From Streptomyces sp. MMG1533 (GTDB lineage Bacteria > Actinomycetota > Actinomycetes > Streptomycetales > Streptomycetaceae): a stretch of 64,000 nt of DNA. The number at the start of each line of letters is the position of its first letter. Positions within the stretch are counted from its first letter, which is position 1. The notes beneath the pieces were generated by a model that did no database searches, was not told the DNA's origin, and saw only the letters and a list, made by a program, of their open reading frames with translations. Where the stretch lies: positions 1 to 64,000 of the forward strand of contig NZ_LGDG01000221.1 in assembly GCF_001279775.1 (NCBI RefSeq), written 5' to 3'. The position numbers and the translations under genes were made by a program. Shown here piece by piece: positions 28,152 to 39,040 of this stretch.

Positions 28152-28176
28152 GCCCACGCCTTGGTGTGGGCTTTTT
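28152..28176 (+). terminator. intrinsic terminator-like hairpin in the cspA leader
   Basis: GCCCACGCC pairs with GGTGTGGGC (one G-T pair), followed by TTTTT, 87 nt ahead of the cspA start. It could end the MerR-like transcript, or act as an attenuator within a longer cspA leader. Confidence 0.6.
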
Positions 28177-28262
28177 GCTGTGCTGTGCCGCAGGAACCAG
28201 GGCGATCACCTCTGCCTTCCACATGGAGTGGGAGGCGTTCATCGGCTGGAAGGCATTTGACT

Positions 28263-28466
28263 ATGGCTACGGGAACTGTGAAGTGGTTCAACGCGGAGAA
28301 GGGCTTCGGCTTCATCGCCCAGGACGGGGGCGGCCCGGATGTCTTCGCGCACTATTCCGCAATCAACTCCTCAGGCTTTCGTGAGCTCCAGGAGGGCCAG
28401 ATCGTGACGTTCGACGTCACCCAGGGCCAAAAGGGCCCGCAGGCCGAGAACATCACCCCGGCCTGA
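28263..28466 (+). CDS. cold-shock protein (CspA family)
   Basis: A 67-aa single cold-shock domain. RNA-binding motifs RNP1 ([11 protein letters not shown]) and RNP2 (DVFAHYSAI) are present after [11 protein letters not shown]. It binds single-stranded RNA or DNA and melts RNA structure. The Streptomyces homologues are often abundant at all temperatures. It has its own leader of at least 87 nt after the upstream terminator-like hairpin. No clear ribosome site is visible next to the ATG. Confidence 0.9.
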   Translation: MATGTVKWFNAEKGFGFIAQDGGGPDVFAHYSAINSSGFRELQEGQIVTFDVTQGQKGPQAENITPA

Positions 28467-28516
28467 CCTCGCAGCCTCGCCCGAGAGATGGTGCACTCCG
28501 CGTCCGGTTAGGGCCG

Positions 28517-28532
28517 CAGCCCGTGCGGGCTG
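28517..28532 (+). terminator. terminator-like hairpin after cspA
   Basis: CAGCCC-GTGC-GGGCTG (28517-28532) followed by TGCTTTC, 50 nt after the cspA stop. A second hairpin, AGGGCCGC/GCGGCCCT, lies at 28601-28630. Confidence 0.55.
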
Positions 28533-28598
28533 TGCTTTCAGCCGGACAAGGGGAACCGCTCTCGTGCCGGGCGTCGACCGGGCCTGTCGTGCACAGGA

Positions 28599-28997
28599 TC
28601 AGGGCCGCGCAGCAATGGCTGGGCGGCCCTCTTGGTTCTGGCTCTCGTGGTGTCGTGTCGGAGGGGTCCTGACCTGTAGTTCCTCGGGCTGAAGCCTCGC
28701 GTCGGAGGGGCGGTCCGGTCGCCGGCCACCGAAGTACGTGGCGAAGGCGGACGCGAACCCGAAGAACCTCGCCGGGATGACAGCGAACGGCTTCAGCCGA
28801 ACGGTCGTCGGCAGGGTGCCGTTGACGAAGAAGATCACCACGCCCAGCGCCAGGGTGCGGGCGAACTCCCCGGTATCGAACATCGTGCCCGTCTCCCGGT
28901 TGAGCAGTACGGCCGCCACCGCGAACCCCGATCCTGCCGTGGTGGCGGGGATCATGGAGATGGCGTCGGCGATGCTCGGACCGCCCTGCAGAAACAT
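28599..28997 (-). CDS. putative small membrane protein, unknown
   Basis: A leftward frame of 132 codons with strong third-position GC for about its first 95 codons. It encodes two or three hydrophobic segments (SGFAVAAVLLN; TLALGVVIFFVNGTLP; FFGFASAFATYFGG) and an unstructured tail. I do not recognise a family. The ATG at 28997 has only a weak GAGGGCGG upstream. On the other strand the last 24 codons of a frame ending at 29073 (TALGAEETALLRTLLQRAARRLG) look like the end of a MarR regulator, so the area may hold overlapping decayed genes. Confidence 0.4.
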   Translation of the reverse strand: MFLQGGPSIADAISMIPATTAGSGFAVAAVLLNRETGTMFDTGEFARTLALGVVIFFVNGTLPTTVRLKPFAVIPARFFGFASAFATYFGGRRPDRPSDARLQPEELQVRTPPTRHHESQNQEGRPAIAARP

Positions 28998-29173
28998 CGT
29001 GACCGCCCTCGGCGCCGAGGAGACGGCCCTGTTGCGGACGCTGCTGCAGCGGGCAGCGAGGCGCCTGGGCTGACGGACGCGAGCCCGGACAGTGCCCGGT
29101 GTCGCGCTCACCCCGGGGCCCGTGCCGGAACGGCGCCTGCGCGATCGGCGGTGACGCTCGTTCCGGTGGGGCG

Positions 29174-30055
29174 TCAGGCGGGCTGCGCCGCCGTCCTTCC
29201 GGCTCCCCACCGCCGGGTGCGGTAGGTACCCGCGAGGCGACAGACGGCGTAGATCGTGAACGAGATGGTCGTGACGTAGGGGCTGATGGGGATGCTGCTG
29301 CCCAGGGCGAGCAGGATGCCGCCCTCGATGGAGGACACGGCGAAGAGCACGCTGAGCACCGGCAGCAGTACCGGCGACGCGGTGATGCGGGCGGCGGCCG
29401 CGGCGGGGGTGACAAGGAGGCTGAGGACCAGCAGTGCGCCGACGATCTGCACCGACAGGGCGACGGCGAGTCCGAGCACGATCATGAAGGCGAAGGACAG
29501 GGCGCGCACCGGTACGCCGCGGGCCTCGGCGACGTCCGGGTCGGCGCTGGCGAAGGTCAGCGGCCGCCACATGACGGCCAGGGCGAGAAGGACCAGGGCG
29601 GACGTGCCCAGCAGCCAGTTCATCTGAGGGGTGTCGACGGCGACGATCTGGCCGGTGAGGAGGCCGAACTTGTTGGCCGCCCGGCCCTTGTACAGGGCGA
29701 GGAAGAGCACGCCGAGTCCGAGGCCGAACGGCATGATGATGCCGATCACCGAGTTGCGGTCGCGGGCCCTTGCGCCCAGGACGCCGATCACGCCGGCCGC
29801 GAGGAGCGAGCCGACGATCGAGCCCGCCACGATGTTCACGCCAAGGAGCAGGGCCGCTGAAGCTCCGGCGAAGGACAGCTCGCTGATGCCGTGCACCGCG
29901 AAGGGCAGGTCGCGCATCGTGACGAAGACCCCGGCCAGGCCGCCGACGAGGCCCAGCGCGGCACCGGCGAGGAGGGAGTTGCGGACCAGCGCCAGGAGTT
30001 CGCCGTAGTTGTCGAAGCTGAAGATCTGGTGCCAGACCCCGTCGGCGAGCGTCAT
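29174..30055 (-). CDS. znuB: zinc ABC transporter permease ZnuB
   Basis: ABC-3 family permease of 293 aa with about eight or nine spans (LVRNSLLAGAALGLVGGLAGVFV; HGISELSFAGASAALLLG is the usual coupling region). It moves Zn2+ inward together with the ATPase and binding protein encoded just upstream on the same strand. The ATG overlaps the end of znuC by 4 nt. Last gene of the Zur-box-preceded operon. Confidence 0.85.
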   Translation of the reverse strand: MTLADGVWHQIFSFDNYGELLALVRNSLLAGAALGLVGGLAGVFVTMRDLPFAVHGISELSFAGASAALLLGVNIVAGSIVGSLLAAGVIGVLGARARDRNSVIGIIMPFGLGLGVLFLALYKGRAANKFGLLTGQIVAVDTPQMNWLLGTSALVLLALAVMWRPLTFASADPDVAEARGVPVRALSFAFMIVLGLAVALSVQIVGALLVLSLLVTPAAAAARITASPVLLPVLSVLFAVSSIEGGILLALGSSIPISPYVTTISFTIYAVCRLAGTYRTRRWGAGRTAAQPA

Positions 30056-30921
30056 GTGCGCAGTTCCTCGGTCTCATGGGCGTGGTGTGGTGGCGTGGCC
30101 GGGTCGTCGGGCGTTCCGACGACCACGACGCGTCCCTGGACGCGGACGACATCGACCCGGGTCCCGTACAGCCGTGACAGGGACTCGGAGGTGAGAACCT
30201 CCTCCGGTGTGCCGACCCGGTGACTGCCGCGTGCCAGGTACAGCACCCGGTCCACCAGGCCGAGCACCGGGTTGATCTCGTGGGTCACGAAGACCACGGC
30301 CGTGCCGTGCGAGCGGCGGCGGGCGTCGACGAGTTCGGTGACGGCCCGCTGGTGATTCAGGTCGAGGGAGAGCAGCGGCTCGTCGCACAGGAGGATCCGC
30401 GGGTCGGTCGCCAGGGCCTGTCCGATACGGACGCGCTGCCGTTCGCCTCCGGAGAGCAGGCCGAGGGGGACGTCGGCGTACGCGGACGCCCCGACCGACT
30501 CCAGGACTTCGTCCACCCGGCGGCGTACGGCGGCTGTGCGCAGTCGCGGTCCGAAGCGGTGCCCGTCGATCCCGAAGCGGACGAGGTCGCGGGCGCGCAG
30601 CATCGCCTGCGCGGACAGTTCCGCCTGCTGGGGGACGTAGCCGAGGTGCCGGGCGGCGTCGCGGGGGCCGCGGCCGAGGACGGTCAGCGTGCCGGCGGAC
30701 AGCGGCTGCCGGCCCAGCAGGGCCCGTACGAAGCTGGTCTTGCCCGATCCGTTCGGCCCGAGCACGGCGACGAACTCCCCGGGCCGCACGTCCAGGTCGA
30801 GGCCCTGCCACACCACGCGCTCGCCGTAGGACACGGCGGCCTCGCGCAGGCTGATCACCGCGCCGGCACCGGGTCCGCCCTGACGGGGCCGGGGCACCGG
30901 GGCCGCCCCCGGCCGCCTCAC
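30052..30921 (-). CDS. znuC: zinc ABC transporter ATPase ZnuC
   Basis: ABC ATPase of 289 aa: Walker A GPNGSGKTS, Q-loop PQQAELSAQ, signature LLSGGERQRVRIGQAL and Walker B ILLCDEPLLSLD, then the switch His in FVTHEINPVLG. It powers zinc import through ZnuB. Both its ends overlap neighbours by 4 nt, showing tight translational coupling. The first 20 residues are a Pro/Gly-rich extension and the true start might be a little downstream. Confidence 0.85.
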   Translation of the reverse strand: MRRPGAAPVPRPRQGGPGAGAVISLREAAVSYGERVVWQGLDLDVRPGEFVAVLGPNGSGKTSFVRALLGRQPLSAGTLTVLGRGPRDAARHLGYVPQQAELSAQAMLRARDLVRFGIDGHRFGPRLRTAAVRRRVDEVLESVGASAYADVPLGLLSGGERQRVRIGQALATDPRILLCDEPLLSLDLNHQRAVTELVDARRRSHGTAVVFVTHEINPVLGLVDRVLYLARGSHRVGTPEEVLTSESLSRLYGTRVDVVRVQGRVVVVGTPDDPATPPHHAHETEELRT

Positions 30922-31856
30922 TTGGCCAGCGCGCTCGCGAGCGCGTCGACGTTGGCGGTCATCCAGCCGAGGTAGTCCTTGCCCTTGGGCAGGGTCTCGG
31001 TCACCGGCACGACGGGGATGCCGGCCGCCTTCGCCGCGGCCTTCGCCTTGTCGGTCTGCGGTCCGGCGGTCTGCTCGTTGTAGACCAGCGCCTTGACCTC
31101 CCTGCCGCTGAACACCGCAAGCGTGGCCTGAAGGATCTTGGGGGACACGTCGTCGCCCTCCTCGATGGCCTCGCTGAACTCCTCGGGCGTCCTGTTCACC
31201 AGGCCGGCCGCGTCGAGCATGTACAGCGGCACGGGCTCGGTGATGGCCACGCCCTCGCCTCCGTGCTCCTTCTTGATCTCGGCTTCCTTCGCCTCCAGCG
31301 GCTGGAGTTCGGCCTTGAAGGTCGCGGCGTTCTTGGCGAAGGCGGCAGCGTCGTCGGGGTCGGCCCGGCCCAGGGCGGCGGCCACGCTGTCGGCGATCCT
31401 GCTCACGCCGGGGAAGTCGTACCAGACGTGTTCGTTGAGCTCGCCGCCCTTCGGGGCGGTCCTGCCGGAGACCTTGACCGCGTTGATCACGTCGGCGGAG
31501 GAGTTGCTGCTCTTGAGCATCCGGTCGACGAAATCGTCGTAGCCGCCGCCGTTCTCGATGACGACCTTCGCCTTGGACAGGGCCAGCTGGTTCTGGGTGT
31601 CGGCCTCGTAGGAGTGCGGGTCCTGGTCGGGGTCGCTGATGATCGAGGTGACGTCGACCTCGGCGCCGCCTATCTGCCGGGCCATGTCGCCGTAGACATT
31701 GGTCGAGGCGACCACGGTGACCTTGGACGAGGCGGCCGGTTCCTGTGCGCTGCTCCCATCGCTGCCGGAGTCCGACGAGCTGTCGCAGCCTGCCAGGAGG
31801 GCCAGCGCGGCGCCGGTGAGCAGGGCGGCCAGACGCCGGGACGGGGACGGGGACAT
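30918..31856 (-). CDS. znuA: zinc-binding lipoprotein ZnuA
   Basis: Substrate-binding protein of 312 aa, cluster A-I of metal ABC importers. Signal peptide with lipobox ALLAGC anchors it outside the membrane. Metal-ligand regions: DPDQDPHSYEAD (His), NEHVWYDFPG (His), and the acidic site near the C-terminus (LVYNEQTAGPQTD). No long His-rich loop as in many Gram-negative ZnuA. The ATG follows GGAGG. Two Zur-box-like sites lie 81-135 nt upstream, so zinc sufficiency should repress the operon. Confidence 0.85.
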   Translation of the reverse strand: MSPSPSRRLAALLTGAALALLAGCDSSSDSGSDGSSAQEPAASSKVTVVASTNVYGDMARQIGGAEVDVTSIISDPDQDPHSYEADTQNQLALSKAKVVIENGGGYDDFVDRMLKSSNSSADVINAVKVSGRTAPKGGELNEHVWYDFPGVSRIADSVAAALGRADPDDAAAFAKNAATFKAELQPLEAKEAEIKKEHGGEGVAITEPVPLYMLDAAGLVNRTPEEFSEAIEEGDDVSPKILQATLAVFSGREVKALVYNEQTAGPQTDKAKAAAKAAGIPVVPVTETLPKGKDYLGWMTANVDALASALAK

Positions 31857-31936
31857 GGGTCCTCCACGACAGGTCGGAACAGGGATGTTCGGGGGAGCTG
31901 GGAGCCCGGAGCGAACCGGGCAGGCGCCACGCTAGA

Positions 31937-31951
31937 TGGAAATGAATGTCA
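31937..31951 (-). promoter_or_regulatory. Zur-box-like site 1 upstream of znuA
   Basis: TGGAAATGAATGTCA matches 12 of 15 positions of a TGAAAATGATTTTCA-type Zur box and 14 of 15 of the site at 33535. Confidence 0.6.
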
Positions 31952-31976
31952 AGAACATGGCCGATTCCGATCTATA

Positions 31977-31991
31977 TGAAAACCATTGCCA
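31977..31991 (-). promoter_or_regulatory. Zur-box-like site 2 upstream of znuA
   Basis: TGAAAACCATTGCCA, weaker match (11 of 15) 40 bp from site 1. Confidence 0.4.
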
Positions 31992-32006
31992 AGACTTGAC
32001 GCGTCC

Positions 32007-32046
32007 CGTCAGCCCCACCGTGCTGCCTGTGACGGTGGGGCTGACG
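32007..32046 (-). terminator. terminator of the CooC-like/130-aa operon
   Basis: Perfect 15-bp stem CGTCAGCCCCACCGT (32007-32021) and ACGGTGGGGCTGACG (32032-32046), 28 nt after the stop of the leftward gene at 32075 and before the znuA promoter. It separates two operons. Confidence 0.75.
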
Positions 32047-32074
32047 CAAGGGGGCGTGTCGCGTCCCTGGGAGG

Positions 32075-32467
32075 TCAGCAGTCGCGGAACTCGGGGGACT
32101 GGTTCAGGATCTGGGCCCGCAGGGAGGTGAAGCGCGTGTACGTCTCACCGCCGCGGTCCTCGGGGCGGAACGCGGCGACACGGTGGCAGTTCTGGAAGGC
32201 GAGGGCGATGCCGAAGTGCCGCTCCAGGCTGCCTCGGATCGCGTCGCTGGACAGTGCCCGCAGCAGCTGGCCCCGTTCCTTCTCGGAGGGCGGCGGAGTC
32301 TGGTTGTCGGCGAAGGCGGCGTCGCCGTTGCGCAGCTCGCCGACCAGGCGGGCGACGAGGTCGTAGGCGTACGGCAGGGACGTGCGGACCGTTTCCACGA
32401 AGTCCTCCTCCCTGACCTCGCCGTTCTCGGCTTCGGTGAGCAGCTTCGGGGAGACGTCGAGTGACAT
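32075..32467 (-). CDS. 130-aa protein of unknown function, partner of a P-loop ATPase
   Basis: Soluble, mostly helical protein (SLDVSPKLLTEAENGEVREEDF; ASSDAIRGSLERHFG; FQNCHRVAAF; ending NQSPEFRDC). No known domain recognised. One internal cysteine-histidine pair (NCHR) and a C-terminal cysteine are possible metal ligands. It starts after AGGAAA, 86 nt after the CooC-like gene, and a strong terminator follows, so the two form an operon with a Zur-box-like site. A role in zinc scarcity (a chaperone, or a replacement partner) is inferred from context only. Confidence 0.6.
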   Translation of the reverse strand: MSLDVSPKLLTEAENGEVREEDFVETVRTSLPYAYDLVARLVGELRNGDAAFADNQTPPPSEKERGQLLRALSSDAIRGSLERHFGIALAFQNCHRVAAFRPEDRGGETYTRFTSLRAQILNQSPEFRDC

Positions 32468-32553
32468 GAGGGTGTTTCCTGTCTGTTCGTTGTTCTTGCG
32501 GTGCTGTGTGTGGTGGTGGGGGGTGGGGTGGGGGGACGGCCGGCGCTGCGGAC

Positions 32554-33513
32554 TCAGGCGAAGGCGGCCAGTGCCGCCGGGCCGTGCCGGAAGTCGGGGT
32601 CGACCTGGGCGGCGAGGTCCTGACCGGTGGCCTTGTTGGCCCAGGCGGTGGCGTTGCGCAGATGGAACTCGACGGCGTGCCGCTGGAACGCGGTCCAGTC
32701 CTTGGGGCGGGCGTCCACGGTTGCGCGCAGCCGGTCCAGCGTGCGCGTGTTGTGCGACTCCAACTCCCCTGCGTACCGGCCCTGTTCGTGGGCGCGTACG
32801 AACGAGGACTGCTCGCAGTGGGCGACCAGGTCCTCGCCGACGTGCTCGCGGAGGAAGGCGAGGTCGTCCTCGCCGGTGACCTTGTTGCCGACCACGGCGA
32901 CCGGGACGCCGAACTCGGCGGCGTGGTCCCGGTACTGGCGGTAGACCGACACGCTCTTGCGGGTCGGCTCGACGACGAGGAAGGTCATGTCGAAGCGGGT
33001 GAACAGGCCCGACGCGAAGGCGTCGGCGCCGGCCGTCATGTCGACGACGACGTACTCGCCGGGCCCGTCCACGAGGTGGTTGAGGTACAGCTCGACCGCG
33101 CCGAGCTTGGAGTGGTAGCAGGCCACGCCGAGGTCGCTCTCGCCGAAGGCGCCGGTGACCATCAGGGCCACCCCGCCGACCTCCTGGACGTGGTGGGCGT
33201 GGATCTCGTCGTCGCCGAGCAGTCGCAGCAGCCGGGAGCCGCGACCGGGCGGAGTCGTCTTGACCATGGAGTCGCGGGACGCGATCCGAGGGTTCGTGCC
33301 CCGCAGGTGGTCCTTGATCTCACCGGTCCGCGCACTGAGCGGCGGCGCGGCGAAGGGCTCGTCCTCGTCGAGACCGAGCGCGTACGCCAGGTGCTGGTTG
33401 ATGTCGCCGTCGATGGCGACGACCGGCGCGCCCGAGCGTGCCAGGTGACGGGAGAAGAGGGCGGACAGGGTGGTCTTGCCGCTGCCGCCCTTGCCGACGA
33501 AGGCAACGCGCAT
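32554..33513 (-). CDS. CooC/MinD-like P-loop ATPase, candidate metallochaperone
   Basis: Protein of 319 aa of the SIMIBI class. Deviant Walker A GKGGSGKTTLSALF at residues 7-20, then VVAIDGDINQHLAYALG and VVVDMTAGADAFASGL (Walker B-like). CooC-type proteins load nickel or other metals into enzymes; others move plasmids or proteins. The second half is family-specific (AEFGVPVAVVGNKVTG; KDWTAFQRHAVEFHLRNATAWANK). The ATG has no clear ribosome site. A Zur-box-like sequence lies 22-36 nt upstream, overlapping where the promoter should be, so low zinc probably induces it. Confidence 0.75.
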   Translation of the reverse strand: MRVAFVGKGGSGKTTLSALFSRHLARSGAPVVAIDGDINQHLAYALGLDEDEPFAAPPLSARTGEIKDHLRGTNPRIASRDSMVKTTPPGRGSRLLRLLGDDEIHAHHVQEVGGVALMVTGAFGESDLGVACYHSKLGAVELYLNHLVDGPGEYVVVDMTAGADAFASGLFTRFDMTFLVVEPTRKSVSVYRQYRDHAAEFGVPVAVVGNKVTGEDDLAFLREHVGEDLVAHCEQSSFVRAHEQGRYAGELESHNTRTLDRLRATVDARPKDWTAFQRHAVEFHLRNATAWANKATGQDLAAQVDPDFRHGPAALAAFA

Positions 33514-33534
33514 GGCTAACCGCCGGACTTATTG

Positions 33535-33549
33535 GAAATGGATGTCATG
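33535..33549 (-). promoter_or_regulatory. Zur-box-like site upstream of the CooC-like operon
   Basis: TGGAAATGGATGTCA differs at one position from the site at 31937 upstream of znuA. It sits within the -10 to -35 distance of the likely transcription start. Confidence 0.6.
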
Positions 33550-33872
33550 ATCATAGATTGGGGAGGAGGGGGCGCGGGTGTCAAATTGCCACCCCTGCAG
33601 CTGTTCATCCTTTGCTGAGAGTTGGGGCGGCGACTCAAGGCGGCTGCGCGGGCCTGAGTGATCCCGCCGGGGCCGCGGTGCGGCCGGGCCCGCCCGTCAC
33701 CGCGGCCGACGGCGAAGCGGTCGGCGACCGCCGCGGGCCGGGATGGTCCGACGACGGCACGCTGCCCGGCCGACTCCGCGCGGCGCCCGCCCGTGGCAGT
33801 CGCCCGCCTCGACTGACCCCGCGGCAGGTCGCCCGCCGCAACTGACGGCGGCTGCGGGCAGCGCACATGGCA
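33550..33872. other. gene-free spacer
   Basis: No supported gene. The very high GC content gives open frames on both strands, none with a ribosome site or recognisable motif. Confidence 0.5.
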
Positions 33873-33909
33873 ATGCCCGGGCCGGCCCTCTGCGGGCCGA
33901 CCCGGGCAT
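33873..33909 (-). terminator. katG terminator
   Basis: ATGCCCGGG (33873-33881) pairs with CCCGGGCAT (33901-33909), extended by an inner CGGCCC/GGGCCG stem. Located 12 nt after the katG stop. Confidence 0.7.
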
Positions 33910-33920
33910 CATCCGTGAGA

Positions 33921-36624
<2,704 letters not shown>

Positions 36625-36856
36625 GACGCCAACCTACCCTCATAAACACGAACGGTTCAAGAAAAGGAACAGTACAAGTCTGATGTCCTGCCGGGTGGCG
36701 TTCCGGCACCGGGACGTAACCCGGGGGTGGGGGCGCCGCCCCTTCAAGGCTGTGAGGCCGGACGTGCGGCGCGGGTCCGGCCGCGCCGCCCCGCGTCAGC
36801 CGGGCCGTCGGCCGCGTCGCCGACGGTATCCGCCAACTCCTCGATACCAGCGGCTG

Positions 36857-36889
36857 GTTGACATCCGGGCGAACTCCGGCTGACGTACT
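36857..36889 (+). promoter_or_regulatory. possible PHO-box-like direct repeats before the phytase gene
   Basis: Three adjacent 11-bp units, GTTGACATCCG, GGCGAACTCCG and GCTGACGTACT, about 105 nt ahead of the phytase start. PhoP of Streptomyces binds 11-bp direct repeats with a GTTCACC-like core. The match is partial. Confidence 0.35.
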
Positions 36890-36993
36890 GCCGTACCCCC
36901 CATGGAGGCTCGACACATCGCCGCCTCCTGGAGGCAAGCTCTCTCCCGCAGCATCGGCATGTCCTTGACACCCACGACGGTAAGGAAGCGCCT

Positions 36994-38304
36994 GTGAGAA
37001 CGCCCCGCACCGCGCGAGGAGCCGCACTTCTCGCCTCGGGCACCGTGCTGACGACCCTCCTCGCAGCGTTCCCGGCAGAGGCGGCCGGTCTCCCGGTGGT
37101 GACCGCCGCCGCCGAGACCGCCGCTCTCTACGACGACGAGGCCGGCGGCAACTCCGACGCCGACGACCCGGCGATCTGGCGCAACCCCGCCGACCCGGGG
37201 CGCAGCCTCGTCGTGGCCACCGCCAAGGAAGGCGGCCTGCGGGTCTACGACCTGGACGCCCGCCCGGTGCAGTCGCTGCCCGCACCGCAGGCGCCCGGCG
37301 AGGACGACGCCCCGGGCCGCTTCAACAACGTCGATCTCGTGTCCGGCCTGCGTACCGCGACCGGCCGGGCCGACGTGGCGGTGGTGAGCGACCGTGGCAG
37401 CGACCGGCTGCGGATCTACCGCATCGACCCCTCGCAGCCGGGCGGTCCGCTGACCGACGTCACCGACCCGGCCGCCGCACCGGTCTTCTCCGCCGGCCAG
37501 ACCGAGATCAACGACCAGCGCACGGCGTACGGCCTGGCCGCCTGGAAGGACAGGTCCACCGGCCGCACCTACGCGCTGGTGAGCCGACGTGAACGCACCC
37601 GCCTGGCCCTGCTCGAACTCGTACCGGCCGCGAACGGCACGGTCGGCTACCGCAAGGTCCGCACCCTCGACCTCCCCTCCTCCTTCCGCCTGCCCGACGG
37701 CACCACGTGGAGCCCCTGTCTGGAGCCCGGCGAACTCCCGCAGGTCGAGGGCATGGTCGTCGACCCGGCCACCGGCACGCTCTACGCAGGTCAGGAGGAC
37801 GTCGGCATCTGGCGGCTGCGCGCCGACCTCACCGGCAAGCCGGTGCTGGTGGACAAGGTGAAGGAGTACGGCGTCCCCGGGACCTACGACGAGGAGACCG
37901 AGGAGTGTGCCCCGGGGGCCGACCCCGGCTACGGCGGCAAGCGCCTGTCGGCCGACGTCGAGGGCCTGACGCTCTTCCAGGAGCGGGACGGCGACGGATA
38001 TCTGCTCGCCTCCAGCCAGGGTGACGACACCTTCGCCCTGTACGACCGCGAGGTGAGCGAGGGCAACGAGTACGAGGGCGGTTTCCGGATCGGCGCCGCT
38101 ACGGACACGCTCGACAGCGTGGAGGAGTGCGACGGCGCCGCCGTCCTGAACGCCCCGCTCGGCGACCGTTACCCGCGCGGCCTGCTCGTCGTCCAGGACG
38201 GCCAGGAGACCCCCGCGGTGCCGGACGGGGAGGGCGGCACGCGCACGGCGACCGGCTTCAAGTTCGTCGACCTCGGTGCGGTGGTCGACGCCGCCGGGAT
38301 GTGA
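36994..38304 (+). CDS. secreted beta-propeller phytase
   Basis: Protein of 436 aa with signal peptide ending AEA. Family motifs for calcium-dependent beta-propeller (3-)phytase are clear: NSDADDPAIWRNPADP, RFNNVDLVSGL, VVSDRGSDRLRIY and the blade sequences with QVEGMVVDPATGTLYAGQEDVGIW and RLSADVEGLTLF. It releases phosphate from phytate outside the cell. GTG start after GTAAGGAAG. It probably responds to phosphate limitation (see the repeats at 36857). Convergent with the DUF4396 gene. Confidence 0.9.
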   Translation: MRTPRTARGAALLASGTVLTTLLAAFPAEAAGLPVVTAAAETAALYDDEAGGNSDADDPAIWRNPADPGRSLVVATAKEGGLRVYDLDARPVQSLPAPQAPGEDDAPGRFNNVDLVSGLRTATGRADVAVVSDRGSDRLRIYRIDPSQPGGPLTDVTDPAAAPVFSAGQTEINDQRTAYGLAAWKDRSTGRTYALVSRRERTRLALLELVPAANGTVGYRKVRTLDLPSSFRLPDGTTWSPCLEPGELPQVEGMVVDPATGTLYAGQEDVGIWRLRADLTGKPVLVDKVKEYGVPGTYDEETEECAPGADPGYGGKRLSADVEGLTLFQERDGDGYLLASSQGDDTFALYDREVSEGNEYEGGFRIGAATDTLDSVEECDGAAVLNAPLGDRYPRGLLVVQDGQETPAVPDGEGGTRTATGFKFVDLGAVVDAAGM

Positions 38305-38313
38305 ACGTCCCTG

Positions 38314-38345
38314 GACGGCCGCCGGGCCGATGCCCGGCGGCCGTC
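38314..38345. terminator. bidirectional terminator between phytase and DUF4396 genes
   Basis: Perfect 14-bp stem GACGGCCGCCGGGC and GCCCGGCGGCCGTC around a CGAT loop, 10 nt after the phytase stop and 14 nt beyond the end of the convergent gene. Confidence 0.8.
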
Positions 38346-38358
38346 GCCGGCACGCTCG

Positions 38359-38838
38359 TCAGTGATGGGCGTGGACGACCGCGTGCCCCTTGCCGCGTCC
38401 GATCATCCACTTGTTCACGGGGACGGTGATCACGAAGGCGATCACGAACCCGCCCAGGAGCGCCCACCAGAACAGCCCGTCCGACAGTTCGGCCTCCATC
38501 GCGCCCGGGGTGAGGGCGATGACGGCGTTGTCCACCAGCTCCATCACGGCGATCGAAACGGTGTCGGCGGCCAGCGCCACCTTGATCGCGGACCCGAGGT
38601 CCAGGCCGGCCCGGCGCACCGCGAACAGGGTGAACGAGTAGCCGAACAGGAACGCGAGGGCGATCGCGAGGACCATGGTCGGCACGTTGCCCCAGAGCAG
38701 GGCGGTTCCGATGGCCATGCCGAGGATCTCGCCGATGGCGCACCCGGTCAGGCAGTGCAGCGTGGCCTTCGCCGCGGTCGCCCAGGAGGTTCCCGCGGGT
38801 CCGTCGTGAGACATCGTGTGGTCGGCGCCGTGGTCCAT
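38359..38838 (-). CDS. DUF4396 membrane protein, copper-linked
   Basis: Protein of 159 aa with four spans (LHCLTGCAIGEILGMAIG; MVLAIALAFLFGYSFTLF; IKVALAADTVSIAVMELVDNAV; LLGGFVIAFVITVPVNKWMIG) and a His/Asp start and a His-rich end (HAVVHAHH). DUF4396 proteins, which include copper-handling members of actinobacteria, carry conserved Cys and His in the first span, here HCLTGC. A CsoR-like operator at 38902-38916 ahead of it supports copper induction. Function in copper export or storage is inferred. Confidence 0.75.
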   Translation of the reverse strand: MDHGADHTMSHDGPAGTSWATAAKATLHCLTGCAIGEILGMAIGTALLWGNVPTMVLAIALAFLFGYSFTLFAVRRAGLDLGSAIKVALAADTVSIAVMELVDNAVIALTPGAMEAELSDGLFWWALLGGFVIAFVITVPVNKWMIGRGKGHAVVHAHH

Positions 38839-38901
38839 GACCTCATCCCCGTTCCAGTCCGCTGTGGCTCTTTCCCGTGGTTCCGTACGCCGTCAACCAT
38901 A

Positions 38902-38916
38902 TACCCCCCAGGGGTA
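38902..38916. promoter_or_regulatory. CsoR-type operator before the DUF4396 gene
   Basis: TACCCCCCAGGGGTA, a GC palindrome inside ATATACCCCCCAGGGGTAT, 64 nt upstream of the start. It matches the CsoR operator form found upstream of copper genes in actinomycetes. Confidence 0.75.
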
Positions 38917-39040
38917 TTCCTCTCCGTGTGAGTCGATACCGGGGGCGACGATCTCCGCGGGGGCCTCGGCCTGTCCTCCGGACTTGGCGGCTGTCCCGGC
39001 CCGGGCGAGCCCGCTGCACCGTGCGGACCCTGGGCCGACC

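Noticed and set aside
28998-29073. Tail of a MarR-like gene (ETALLRTLLQRAARRLG)
   Set aside because: Only 24 residues look like the family, and no upstream MarR sequence is present in any frame; too little for a feature.
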